The notes below the pieces were generated by a model. It was given only the letters and a program-made list of their open reading frames with translations. It ran no database searches and was not told the origin of the DNA. A stretch of DNA of 64,000 nt from Incurvaria masculella (Eukaryota; Arthropoda; Insecta; Lepidoptera; Incurvariidae). How positions within the stretch are numbered: the stretch's first letter is position 1; every line of letters begins with the position of its first letter. The position numbers and the translations under genes were made by a program. The stretch lies in assembly GCA_946894095.1 (NCBI GenBank), contig OX335650.1, forward strand, positions 21,798,001 to 21,862,000. The letters are read 5' to 3'. Below are positions 1 through 9,910 of the stretch, piece by piece.

Positions 1-236
1 ATTTTATTTTATCGTTGAGTAATCAACCTACAAAGTTATTGTATAAAACGCGCGAAAAAATCGAAATTTCGGACCTTATAACTTTGAAACCAAACACTCT
101 TTTACAATGCCAATAGTTATAAGACATCTAGGTTGATGAAATAAAGCTGTTTGAATTTAATTTTGGATCTCTGACAAGAAATATGCGCATGATCTTCTTT
201 CCCTTTTTGTATGGGGAGTTCAGCGGGAATACGCGA
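1..236 (-). repeat. TTAA-type MITE, truncated copy A
   Basis: This stretch matches the second half of the complete element at 33137-33675, in the same orientation (compare 33440-33665). Shared landmarks are the GCGCGAAAAA tract, the 'ATGCCAATRGTYAT' block and a CTTCTTTCC tract followed by TATGGGGAG. The expected terminal repeat GGGCCACC and TTAA are missing after position 236, so the copy is truncated or diverged there. The window edge cuts the other side. Non-coding and non-autonomous. Confidence 0.7.
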
Positions 237-659
237 TACCGATGACAATCTAGCTTGAAGGAGAATGGCAAAAACCGTTTCCAATGTTCCAAAACTTGTG
301 TCATCCCGATAAGTATATAGAAAATTAGCTCAGTACTTTAGAAAATATTGTATATCTTTAGATTACCCAAAAATAGCCGAGGAAAGAATCTAACCATATA
401 TATTCACTAAATGTACGAGCGCTCGTCGTAGCGCGCGTAGTCTGAGGCGGAGGTATGCTTATGAGGCAAGCACACACTAAATGTCGTCTTTTGAAGTTCT
501 TACATATTCTTACGTGTCATTGGAGCTCGAGAAATTCAGTATTAAGCGAATTCACTTGCCGCGCCGGATCCGTTCTTGTATGTAAAAGTGGCTACGCCAC
601 CGCGTCCATACGAGTACAAACGAGTTTCTGTTGCTACTTCCATCATTCTATGCTCTTTG
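237..659. other. Unassigned AT-rich spacer
   Basis: No coding frame, terminal repeat or tandem array was recognised. A small GC-rich patch with the palindrome GAGCGCTC lies near 418-440. Confidence 0.5.
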
Positions 660-705
660 TGAGGTCCTGGCGTACGCCATATGCCGCGATTTTAAAAAAA
701 ACACA
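660..705 (+). mobile_element. 3'-end fragment of the jockey-type LINE
   Basis: The block GTCCTGGCGTACGCCATATG followed by CCGCG and an A-rich run repeats the extreme 3' end of the LINE at 24661-28260, and also occurs at 37459-37490. Only about 45 bp is recognisable, so this is either a very short 5'-truncated insertion or an eroded remnant. Confidence 0.6.
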
Positions 706-1084
706 CGCTACTCTGAATTAGTCGAACCCAGAGTGAGCCCGTCTTTTAGGCAATTGGGGTTCATGCACGTTTACAGATGCTTCCCACCTACTGAAGAAAC
801 ATTAGACAACACTAATAGTGTCCAATAGATTATTTTAGTGTGATCTAATTATTACAACCTATAATTGGTTGATCTATGAATGGATCTTGAGAAATACCAA
901 GGTGTTTAAATATTTTATAATCTCAAAAGCTGAGTTTTGGTGAGCTGTAGAGGCTTCTTCCCGAGAATTAGTTCGACAAAAGTTATGACATTCGAAAGTG
1001 GACACGAAAAACTATATAATGAACCTGAAACTATAGAGACACAATTAAAAAAATTGGGAACCGCGGTCCATAGTGATCTTGCCA
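706..1084. other. Unassigned spacer
   Basis: AT-rich DNA with no recognisable coding frame or repeat. Confidence 0.45.
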
Positions 1085-1174
1085 ATTCTCCTTTGTACTT
1101 GCAAAGCGAGGCGTAGCGGCGCGGAGGAGGCGGCGTAGCACTGACGAATAAGTCAACTGACGTAGCAGTGCAGC

Positions 1175-1403
1175 AGGTCTATTCCTGGCATTCCGTAATC
1201 AAGAATCAGGAATCCTGAGTCTAGAAAATCGCTTTTGTAGCGGTTTTCAATGCGATTTCCTTGAGGAAAATATTCCGGAGCATAGTTATTTTAATCAATC
1301 AAGGTTTTCCGTAGAAAAACTCGCTATGAAAATCGCTATACAAGCGGTGTTCTAGACTCAGGATTCCTGATTCCTGATTACTGAATGCCAGGAATAGACC
1401 CGC
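1175..1403. mobile_element. Hairpin MITE, about 228 bp
   Basis: The ends are inverted copies of each other: 1176-1240 reads GTCTATTCCTGGCATTC and continues through an AATCAGGAATCC block, and 1345-1402 carries the reverse complement. The inner parts (AAAATCGC, AAGCGGTG) also pair imperfectly, so most of the element can fold back. The size and the absence of coding capacity fit a non-autonomous DNA transposon. No clean target duplication was found. The flanks (1090-1170 and 1405-1440) are low-complexity GGCGGCGTAGC-type sequence. Confidence 0.7.
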
Positions 1404-1554
1404 AGACCAACGTCCCGTAGCGGCGGCGTAGCGATACACCTAAATATCTCTTGCTACGACTGTCGCGTAGAGGTTAAACGATGACGTAGCCGGTTCGATT
1501 ACTTTGCCGGCTCGATGAGGTAGCTGAGGTTGCTTGGCTGCGCGCGTCACTGAG

Positions 1555-1640
1555 GTGTTGTCTCTATGGGCGAGCGCTCGCCTGAAAAGCGGATAACTCT
1601 GGGTTCGAATCCGGTGGTTTTATATCAGACTATAAATGCA
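1555..1640 (+). repeat. tRNA-like (SINE head) candidate
   Basis: Positions 1602-1612 read GGTTCGAATCC, a perfect match to the RNA polymerase III B-box (T-arm) consensus. Upstream at 1571-1600 is a GC-rich stem-like segment, but I could not fold a full cloverleaf or place a confident A box, so a genuine tRNA gene is unlikely. A tRNA-derived SINE head or chance match are the alternatives. Confidence 0.3.
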
Positions 1641-1968
1641 CTCACCGGACCAACGCTGAACATGCACGCCCAAAATTCGTTCCGTCCCTTACGAGCTCCG
1701 CCTCCCAGCACGTGTTCACCGTAAAAATCAAACTAGCGGAAAGAGACAGGCTGCATTGCAATACCAACCAATTGAATGAAATATGAATGTAAGACAAATC
1801 AATAATAAGTTAACGTGTAAAGCGACAGCAAGGCGACAGCACAGAACAGTGAATTGAAGCTGAATGATGATTCTGCGAAAATTTAGAAATTTTCGATTTA
1901 GTGGTTCCGGAGATTCCGTGTTTAATGCCTAAGTGTTATATGAAAATGTGAACATTTGATTGCGCATT

Positions 1969-2440
1969 CTAGCTGCGGTACCCGGCTCTACCGGGGTAAT
2001 GTCGGTCTGAATTATTTCAGGGATAAAAAGTAGCCCAAAGGGCTGGTCCATAAGGCTGGTCCAGGACAATGTATCCATCTATCAAATTTAAGATCGTATG
2101 AGTCGATACGGCATGATTGAATGACCCATCCCGAACCTGACTGCTCCCAGAGATGCTATACGTAGATAAAATACGCATAATAATCGGGTGAGTGGTTTGC
2201 AACTTATCACTACTCACACCTCTGGTAATGAAGCATTATATGTAGAATGTAGGTTTTCAGTAGAATCAGGCTAGACGTAGATGCATACCTCATCTTAAGG
2301 TGTAATTGGTTCTTAAATAATAAGGATTTTATCCCACCGGTCGCACCTCTGGTAATTTCGCGTGATGCTAAGTTGTCCTGAAGTTGCCGGAAATACCAGG
2401 CTATACTTCGGTATACTTAGCATCGAAATCGGATAAGTTG
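1969..2440 (+). repeat. Dispersed repeat starting CTAGCTG-GGTACCCGGC
   Basis: It begins with CTAGCTGCGGTACCCGGC and contains GGGCATGATTGAAT-like and 'ACCTCTGGTAAT' blocks. The same blocks occur in the same order, inverted, at 58200-59052. Related starting motifs are at 28296-28313 and 62328-62360. It is probably the end of a lepidopteran dispersed element; I cannot name the family. Non-coding here. Confidence 0.55.
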
Positions 2441-2700
2441 TGGCGACAGCACACTGACACTACATTCGTCCATAACGCGCACACATCAGCAATACGCGGA
2501 CACCTTCGCACCTTTGATTGCTTTCAATAAATAATATTTGATAGTCATTAAAGGAAACTCAAAGCGTACACTCGTCTTTGACTCTGGTGCTTGGCGCACC
2601 ATCAACCTCGCCAAAAAGTGATAGCAAATGCCTAAATATGAGGGATTGATGATCCCTAACTTGATATCTTTTAAACGATTATTTTGAATGATATACTCCC

Positions 2701-2840
2701 TGTTGCACCACAGCCTCCACCTACAAAAATCCTCCTAAAGGTATCCTAATAAAGGTATCCTCCGTGGTTATACCATATACATACCCAATATAACCGAAAG
2801 TTTAGTATCGGATTTCAGGTAGCTGGGGGTGGTGGACAAA
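2701..2840. mobile_element. Small MITE with CACCACC-type inverted ends
   Basis: The left end (2704-2724) has CACCACAGCCTCCACCTAC and the right end (2817-2838) has its imperfect inverse, GTAGCTGGGGGTGGTGG. The internal tract includes ATAACCGAAAG. A second copy with the same ends and a similar internal motif sits at 59493-59620, which supports a mobile family rather than a chance palindrome. Confidence 0.6.
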
Positions 2841-2994
2841 TCTATTCGAATAAAAGGCTTCGCAAATAACCTATTTTTGTTTATCGGTTTTTTAAAATGT
2901 TATTGTGAGTCTACCTTAGGAGGTACACATGATATCACGAAATTTTCTGTAGGCCTTTTCAAGACTTACAATTTTTGAGTACTGTACGAGTACG

Positions 2995-3845
2995 AGTCGT
3001 ACGAAGCTTTTATATGCAACTATTCATTATTTTTTCTATATGTTTGTCAAAATGAAGCTTAGTGTCAAATAACACACCTAGGTCCTTAATAACTTCAACA
3101 CGTTCTAGTAAAAACACCGCAAATGTGGTAATTAAAATAGATTGGTTGTTTTTTCTTAGTAAAAGTAATAATAATAATAATAATAATAAATTCTTTTAAT
3201 TCAGATCCACGATCCATATAAATTACAGTAAATTAAATAAAAGTCATATGCAGCAAACATTCAGGAGGTGCGTCAAGTGTTACCGGAAGACATTTTACGA
3301 CTCCAGAAAGTATAAAAAGTACAAGCCACATCCGTGGCTACACCGGCGACTAAAGAGTTTCGTGATTACAATATCCTTGCACTGAAACTCCCAATCGACT
3401 TACGGTGTAGCGCATAGAAATCGTCCACTCTGTGCTCCGCAAACATACCTGAGGCGCTGCACCAGGGAGGCAGACGCAGCAGTGCTCGGAAAGCGTTGTT
3501 ATATTGGACTCGAAGTGCGTTGTATGCACGCGCTGTATAATTTGTCCAAAGTTGACCGGTATACAGCGACTGACAGAAGCTTTTAAACAACGTCACTTTT
3601 ACGTCCAACGAGCACAACGCAAACCTACGGGCCAGCATGTTGGCTTTGACCGAGATAAATCTCCACTCTCTCTCCATATCGGCATCGTCCTTCATGTCAT
3701 GTTCATGTAATAACCTCATATTTCGAGAGACTTAAAAATAGTTTATTCTGATTGCAATAGCTATAAAAAGAATCGAGATCAATTTTAAGTGCCTCACAAT
3801 CTTATTTAGAACGTATTTTCATGAACTTATCAAAAATATAGTAAT
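2995..3845 (-). pseudogene. Reverse transcriptase fragment of a jockey-like LINE, split by another LINE
   Basis: Read on the minus strand, 3845-3713 encodes ALKIDLDSF..YCNQNKLFLSLSKYEVI and 3165-3015 encodes a continuation containing VEVIKDLGVLFDTKLHFDKH. Both are typical of the segment just after the catalytic YADD box in jockey-superfamily reverse transcriptases (the LN.SK motif and the LGV.FD motif). There is an in-frame stop near 3800, and no further domains survive on either side. The two halves read on from each other once the inserted sequence at 3171-3706 is set aside. This is a dead remnant; it is not expected to make protein. Confidence 0.7.
3166..3719 (-). mobile_element. 5'-truncated non-LTR retrotransposon with (TTA)n tail, nested in another LINE
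   Basis: On the minus strand an open frame from about 3706 to 3366 encodes the C-terminal part of a LINE reverse transcriptase (motifs NMLARRFALC, ALRVQYNNAFRALLRLP, SASGMFAEHRVDDFYALHRK), a signature common in insect LINEs. It is 5' truncated inside the RT domain. A short 3' UTR ends in a (TTA)n tail, seen as TAA repeats at 3166-3190. GTAATA occurs at both edges (3165-3170 and 3707-3712), a plausible target duplication overlapping the tail. The insertion splits the RT fragment at 2995-3845. Confidence 0.75.
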
Positions 3846-3849
3846 TAAC

Positions 3850-4285
3850 TAGCTAGCCTCGACACGAAGCACACCCTGAAAGCAAACGCTCGGTGTTATT
3901 GGTTCGATCTACCGCTTCCCCGATCTACTCTCAAAGCCCAGCCATCCAGCCATCCAGCCTTGCAACCTGGCATGACGCCGCGATGAGACTCGCACTCAGC
4001 TGTTGACTTCATTCAGCGGCACCGAAGCCCGTCGTTATCGACTTCTTCCAACAATCATGAGAACGTATACACCGTAATATTGTTAATGATGGCCAAATCA
4101 TTTACTGAACAATCTTCTCGAACTTTCCGGGCTTCATTTCCATCCAGAAATACTATCCAAAGACGTAAAATAACCCTTAGGTCCACCCCCAGAACTATGA
4201 AGCCCCCGCGGCCTGTGAAATGACGTTTTCTATTTAAAAGTTTTACTTATAAATAGAAAACGTTTCATTAGAGTCAAAGCTATTT
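3850..4285. other. Unassigned spacer
   Basis: Mixed composition. A short tandem duplication CCAGCCATCCAGCC lies near 3942-3958, and an imperfect ATAGAAAACG inverted pair is at 4220-4264. No coding frame recognised. Confidence 0.4.
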
Positions 4286-4511
4286 TTAACCGACTTCAAA
4301 AAAAGGAGGAGGTTATCAATTCGTCTGTATGTTTTTTTTTTTTGCTTTTTTGTTATGTTTGTTACCTCATAACTTTTGCCTGGGTGAACCGATTTGGATC
4401 ATTATTTATTTAAATGAAAGCTAGTGCTTCCCAAGTGGTCCCATTTTAATTTGGTTAAGTTCTGACAATGATATCCATGAGAAAATCATACAAGTCTTAA
4501 ATTTGTATTAA

Positions 4512-5054
4512 GGCGGCCCATCTCGCTCATCTCCCCATACAAAAGGGGAAAGAAGATCACGCCTATATTTCTTGTCAGAGATCAAAAATTTTGCTCAAAA
4601 TAGCTTTATTTGATTGAACTAGATGTCTGATGACCATTGGCATTGTAAAATTGTGTTTGGTTTCCAAGTTATAACGTCCGAAAGTTTGGATTTTTCGCGC
4701 GTTTTATACAATAACTTTGGAGGTGGATTACGCAATGATAAAGTAAGAAAATCTTAAAAAGATTAGTCATCAGACATAGCTTATTTAATCAAAATTTATA
4801 ATCTATTTGGTTTTTGTCAAAATTTTTGACTACAGCGGTCGTGGTTTACTTTTAGCTATAAGTCGTTTTGAAATTAAAATTTTCGTAAATCTTACCAAAT
4901 CAAACACTATGCACATTGTCTTTTTTGTGGACAGGTTGCATCTTCCTCATCACGGAGCCTGTCTTATTCTTAAAAACAGAGAAGGTCCCAGAGCGCAACA
5001 GCATGGTTTTGTACCGTGCCCGCAAATGAGTTGAGGCCGCCGGGTTGGGCCACC
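4512..5054 (+). mobile_element. TTAA-type (piggyBac-like) MITE, complete copy
   Basis: TTAA at 4508-4511 and again at 5055-5058 bracket the element. The ends are inverted: GGCGGCCCA on the left, TGGGCCACC on the right. It matches 33137-33675 inverted, over its whole length. The surrounding repeat, uninterrupted in other copies, reads GTATTAAGATGTGCGCG at exactly this spot, so the insertion duplicated TTAA. TTAA target use is the hallmark of piggyBac-type transposition; assignment to that superfamily is inference because no transposase is present. Confidence 0.85.
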
Positions 5055-5204
5055 TTAAGATGTGCGCGGCAAATGGACGAATAACTCAATATAACGCCAA
5101 CCGATTTCGGTGATTCTTTTTTTATTGGAAAGGACGTGTACAAATTAGTAAGTGTACTTCAGATTCACTAAAAATAAACAAATAAAAAAAAATTAACAAA
5201 AAAA

Positions 5205-5435
5205 ATAACCGACTTCAAAGAAAAAGCACTAAAAAGTATAAAATAATTGCCATTTTTGTAGTTAAGATTTTTGTTATTTTTTGAGTCGGTGTCAGCCAAG
5301 GTAGCCAAGGTTCTCTTGATTGGCGCAGCGCGTGCCCGGCTGACGCCGACTCAAAAAATAACGAAAATCTTAACTACAAAAATGGCAATCATTTTTAGGC
5401 AACTTTTTAGTGCATTTTCTTTGAAGTCGGTTATT
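5205..5435. repeat. Terminal hairpin of the GAAGTCGG element
   Basis: Arms at 5205-5297 and 5338-5435 are inverted complements, with a 40-bp apex. In this copy the apex reads AAGGTAGCCAAGG and lacks the TTAGG array present in other copies. Confidence 0.85.
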
Positions 5436-7580
5436 AACACGCTTTTATTAGCTTGGGTTGTATCTATGTATGTATCTATGTAACGGAATCTTTGAACTTA
5501 ATTTTCACCACTTTCCAGAAGTCTGATTAATTTGAAACTTTGCATACGTATCAAGGACTGATGACAATGCAATAATTTCATAACAGTATCCCATTATCCT
5601 TATTAGGACCGCCAGGATAACACGCTTTTATTATTAGCTTGGGTTGTATGTATCTATGTATGTAATGGAATTTTTGAGATTAATTTTCACCAGTTTCCAG
5701 AAGTCTGATTAATTTGAAACTTTGCATACGTATCAAGGACCGATGACAATGCAATAATTTCATAACAGTTTCCCATTATCCTTATTAGGACCGCCAGGAT
5801 AATTATTATTAGCTTGGGTTGTATGTAACTATGTATGTAATGGAATCTTTGAGATTAATTTTCACCATTTTCCAGAAGTCTGATTAATTTGAAACTTTGC
5901 ATACGTATCAAGGACCGATGGCAATGCAATAATTTCATAACAGTTTCCCATTATCCTTATTAGGACCGCCAGGATAATTATTATTAGCTTGGGTTGTATG
6001 AAACTATGTATGTAATGGAATCTTTGAGATTAATTTTCACCATTTTCCAGAAGTCTGATTAATTTGAAACTTTGCATACGTATCAAGGACCGATGACAAT
6101 GCAATAATTTCATAACAGTTTCCCATTATCCTTATTAGGACCGCCAGGATAATTATTATTAGCTTGGGTTGTATGTAACTATGTATGTAATGGAATCTTT
6201 GAGATTAATTTTCACCATTTTCCAGAAGTCTGATTAATTTGAAACTTTGCATACGTATCAAGGACCGATGACAATGCAATAATTTCATAACAGTATCCCA
6301 TTATCCTTATTAGGACCGCCAGGATTTATAAATTCTTTTATAGATCCTCTGTAGTGGAGTAAAAGAGAGAGAGCTAGTTATTAAAAACACGCTTTTATAT
6401 AAGCTTGGGTTGTATACATCTATGAATGTAATGGAATCTTTGAGATTAATTTTCACCAGTTTCCAGAAGTCTTTAATTTGAAACTTTGCATACGTATCAA
6501 GGACCGATGACAATGCAATAATTTCATAACAGTTTCCCATTATCCTTATTAGGACCGCCAGGATAATTATTATTATTAGCTTGGGTTGTATGTAACTATG
6601 AATGTAATGGAATCTTTGAGATTAATTTTCACCATTTTCCAGAAGTCTGATTAATTTGAAACTTTGCATACGTATCAAGGACCGATGACAATGCAATAAT
6701 TTCATAACAGTATCCCATTATCCTTATTAGGACCGCCAGGATTTATAAATTCTTTTATAGATCCTCTGTAGTTGAGTAAAAGAGAGAGAGCTAGTTATTA
6801 AAAACACGCTTTTATATAAGCTTGGGTTGTATACATCTATGAATGTAATGGAATCTTTGAGATTAATTTTCACCAGTTTCCAGAAGTCTTTAATTTGAAA
6901 CTTTGCATACGTATCAAGGACCGATGACAATGCAATAATTTCATAACAGTTTCCCATTATCCTTATTAGGACCGCCAGGATAATTATTATTATTAGCTTG
7001 GGTTGTATGTAACTATGAATGTAATGGAATCTTTGAGATTAATTTTCACCATTTTCCAGAAGTCTGATTAATTTGAAACTTTGCATACGTATCAAGGACC
7101 GATGACAATGCAATAATTTCATAACAGTTTCCCATTATCCTTATTAGGACCGCCAGGATAATTATTATTATTAGCTTGGGTTGTATGTAACTATGAATGT
7201 AATGGAATCTTTGAGATTAATTTTCACCATTTTCCAGAAGTCTGATTAATTTGAAACTTTGCATACGTATCAAGGACCGATGACAATGCAATAATTTCAT
7301 AACAGTATCCCATTATCCTTATTAGGACCGCCAGGATTAATAAATTCTTTTATAGATCCTCTGTAGTTGAGTAAAAGAGAGAGAGCTAGTTATTAAAAAC
7401 ACGCTTTTATATAAGCTTGGGTTGTATACATCTATGAATGTAATGGAATCTTTGAGATTAATTTTCACCAGTTTCCAGAAGTCTTTAATTTGAAACTTTG
7501 CATACGTATCAAGGACCGATGACAATGCAATAATTTCATAACAGTTTCCCATTATCCTTATTAGGACCGCCAGGATTAAT
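5436..7580. repeat. Satellite-like tandem array, 11 units of about 176 bp with a higher-order period
   Basis: Unit starts marked by GCTTGGGTTGTAT fall at 5451, 5637, 5812, 5987, 6162, 6403, 6579, 6820, 6996, 7174 and 7415. Spacings are 175-186 bp, except for three of 241 bp where an extra segment (AATTCTTTTATAGATCCTC and AAAGAGAGAGAG) is included. The 6403-6820 pair gives a 417-bp higher-order unit, and a 595-bp variant follows. Each unit carries ACTTTGCATACGTATCAAGG and ATTAGGACCGCCAGGA. Longer units begin AAAAACACGCTTTTAT, the same motif that ends the palindrome at 7641-8140. Minus-strand frames of 71-76 codons recur once per long unit and are by-products of the repeat. Confidence 0.9.
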
Positions 7581-7640
7581 ACATTATTCTATAGATCCTC
7601 TGTAGTAATAATAACTAATTGATAAATCAAACTAAAAAAT

Positions 7641-8140
7641 GAAAAATAAATAATAGTTTAAAAAAACTAAAAAAACACGCTTTTATAGCTAACCGAACCA
7701 AAAAATATAAAATAATTTTTAATTTTAAAGAGTTTATATCACAGTAGTAGAAGATCGAACAATCAATCAGAATTTATCACCTCAAAATAAAATTATAATA
7801 AAGTTTAAGTTATTAACAAAATAATTCAATTCAGCGGAAAAAGCGTGGGGTGCATTTTACTACTTTTCATAACTCTCCTCTCATAGATAGTTGCCAATAG
7901 AATGATTGTTACATTTACTTTATCAAGCACCCCACGCTTTTTACTCTGAATTGAATTATTTTGTTAATAACTTAAACTTTATTATAATTTTATTTTGAGG
8001 TGATAAATTCTGATTGATTGTTCGATCTTCTACTACTGTGATATAAACTCTTTAAAATTAAAAATTATTTTATATTTTTTGGTTCGGTTAGCTATAAAAG
8101 CGTGTTTTTTTAGTTTTTTTAAACTATTATTTATTTTATT
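7641..8140. mobile_element. Near-perfect 0.5-kb palindrome (fold-back element)
   Basis: Left arm 7641-7853 and right arm 7928-8140 are reverse complements with only a few mismatches over about 210 bp; the loop is about 74 bp. The arms start with AAACACGCTTTTATAGC, shared with the start of the long satellite units next door. No coding capacity. The high arm identity implies recent origin or gene-conversion between arms. Confidence 0.85.
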
Positions 8141-9150
8141 TTTTTGTTATTTTTTTTTTCATTATGTAAATATAAATAACGTTGCTCATTGCATATGTTG
8201 TGTATGTCCGTAAATATCGATACTTTCAATTATTTACACGAAAATAATATATAAAATGTAAAGGGAAATGCCCGAATCCAGGCCGCGATAATTTATATTA
8301 TTATTCAAATATATTTTAAACTATTTGAGTCCCCATTTTTCACTGCCGTTACTTAATTAAAAGGAATAATTCACGATTACTTATTTTCCTACGGACTATA
8401 TGAATAAGACGCGGGCAGAATATCGCAGTAGTACTTCTAAAGAACTAAAGTCCAAAAAGCACAAGGTCCAAAATCCATACCGTCCAAAATAATAACGAAT
8501 ACGGATATTTTTAATTGGGTTAGGTTAGGTTAGGTTAGATTATATGCATTTTATAATAAACACGAAAAATATATACTTTTGGACGTTCTGGGCGACCCCT
8601 TCCTGTGTGACAAGACGTGTTCGGGCAGCATGCTCCATGCCATTCCGTCCGGTAAGGGAGAAAAAAGGCGTAAATATGTAGGTACGTATGTACAGTTATC
8701 CCTAGCACCAATGTGAAGGGTGGTTGCTTATGAAATTTAAAAGAGACATAAAACTCTGTCCATTTTTATTGCGTTTGGAGGAGCATTTGGTGCTCTGTGG
8801 TATCTCGTAACACATTCATAACGTGAAAACAGCATTTCGTCAATAACTTTAAAATGGCAATGAATTCGATCTTAAAACTAAATTATAACACTAGTTTGGC
8901 AGATAGCCATTGACATATTTGAAAGGCCAAAAATGTATGGGAAAATGGGCATTATCCTTTGTGAAATGATTCTGTGTTGATGAACCTATATAAAATAAAG
9001 TAATTTCTAGAACTCCACGAGTATGTGGTCCAACTTTCGGGAAGGTGAAAGAGTAACAAACGAATAGAGAGCAAACTAAACGGATGTAAAGAACGCGCAG
9101 GAAAGAGAGACGGGCGTGGAGTGCGAGATATTCACACCTAATAAATATTA
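8141..9150. other. Unassigned region with a short TTAGG run
   Basis: Four TTAGG repeats lie at about 8519-8538, here outside any hairpin. 8590-8660 is locally GC-richer and open for about 45 codons up to a GGTAAG donor-like site at about 8650; see the rejected list. No other coding signal seen. Confidence 0.45.
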
Positions 9151-9330
9151 GAGGAGTGCAGTGATTGCGGAGCGGAGGCGGCGGCGGGTGGAGGGTGGGA
9201 GGAAGGGTAGGGGGGGCGAGGGCGACTCTTTATATTTTCAAGTAGGTAGTAGGCGAAGCGGAAGTGAGCGACTTGCTCCGCCGCGCGCCGCCCCGACCCC
9301 CCCCCCCCCCCACAGGTTAATCTGTACGTA
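9150..9330. other. GC-rich purine/pyrimidine-skewed island
   Basis: 9165-9225 is almost pure G+A (GGAGGCGGCGGCGGGTGGAG type), followed by a C15 run at 9297-9311. Sequence of this kind is prone to non-B DNA and slippage. No conserved coding frame. Confidence 0.5.
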
Positions 9331-9724
9331 CTTGACTTCGCTGAAGTCTGCCTACATATTTTAGAAGGAGGAGGCTTTCGAAACTGGATGAATGTAGGTA
9401 CCGACCTTATTCGTATTCTTGTGATGAATGTATGCATACGTTTAGTAAATTAACTTTATTTGGGTTGGTCAAAGACATTCTAATATAAAATCTATAATGT
9501 TAATGTCTTTAAGATTCGTAGATTATAAGGAACGAATTGTAAGGAGTAAAAAATGCAAGCACTAAAGTAATATTTTTTTTAAAAAAAGACATCCTTTCTC
9601 TTCAGAGAGTAATACATAACTTACAATGCTCTCGTCCGTAGTACCATCAAGTATAACAGTGTGGGTTGGACCTAAAGTTATAAGGTTCACCATGGCAGAG
9701 TACTCGAGTACAAGGAGTACAAGG

Positions 9725-9910
9725 AAAAACCGGCCAAGTGCGAGTCGGACTCGCACACGAAGGGTTCCGTACCACAAGATTAAAAAAAACACGTTTTTTG
9801 TATTGGGCCCCCCTTTAATTATTATTATTTTATAATGTTACCTATTTGTTGTTAAAGCGGCAAAATAAATACATAATCTGTGAAAATGTCAGCTTCCTAC
9901 CTGTTACGGT
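9725..9910 (-). repeat. GGTTCCGTA dispersed repeat, copy 1
   Basis: It opens AAAAACCGGCCAAGTGCGAG and AGTCGGACTCGCAC, followed by GAAGGGTTCCGTACC, and runs to a CCTGTTACGGT block. This is the inverse of the repeat at 43367-43669, and further copies are at 29832-30072 and about 45590-45663. Each copy has GGTTCCGTA near one end and TACGGAACCC near the other. I recognise this as a very common lepidopteran repeat but cannot assign a family. Confidence 0.75.

Larger units (their letters stand above)
4286..5435 (+). mobile_element. GAAGTCGG element copy 1, interrupted by a TTAA MITE
   Basis: The element starts TTAACCGACTTCAAAA and ends in a long hairpin closing with TTGAAGTCGGTTATT. Other copies in the window (17508-19095, 19508-20171, 30073-30590, 34055-34674) share the order: GGAGGAGGTTATCAATTCG, a poly-T run, ACCTCATAACTTTTGCC, TTAAGTTCTGAC, GTATTAAGATGTGCGCG, AAGGACGTGTACAAATTAG, then the hairpin. 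It has no coding capacity. In this copy the GTATTAAGATG site has been split by the 543-bp element at 4512-5054. Confidence 0.8.

Noticed and set aside
1602..1612. A genuine tRNA gene
   Set aside because: Only the B-box matches; no acceptor stem pairing or anticodon arm could be placed.
4286..5435. Assignment of GAAGTCGG elements to Helitrons because of the terminal hairpin
   Set aside because: I see no clear TC start, CTRR end or A/T target rule, and one copy has an apparent 5-bp target duplication, which Helitrons do not make.
6310..7552. Three near-identical minus-strand open frames of 71-76 codons (6310-6540, 6727-6957, 7337-7552)
   Set aside because: They repeat exactly with the satellite's long units, have no homology I recognise and no independent start context. 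They are by-products of the tandem array.
5436..7580. CRISPR-like regular spacing
   Set aside because: Units are 175 bp or more with near-identical content throughout, without short repeats and unique spacers. The context is eukaryotic.
8577..8652. Open segment DVLGDPFLCDKTCSGS, ending at a GGTAAG donor-like site
   Set aside because: It faintly recalls the N-terminal region of insect trehalases, but the cysteine spacing differs and no acceptor or following exon is visible. Too weak to call.
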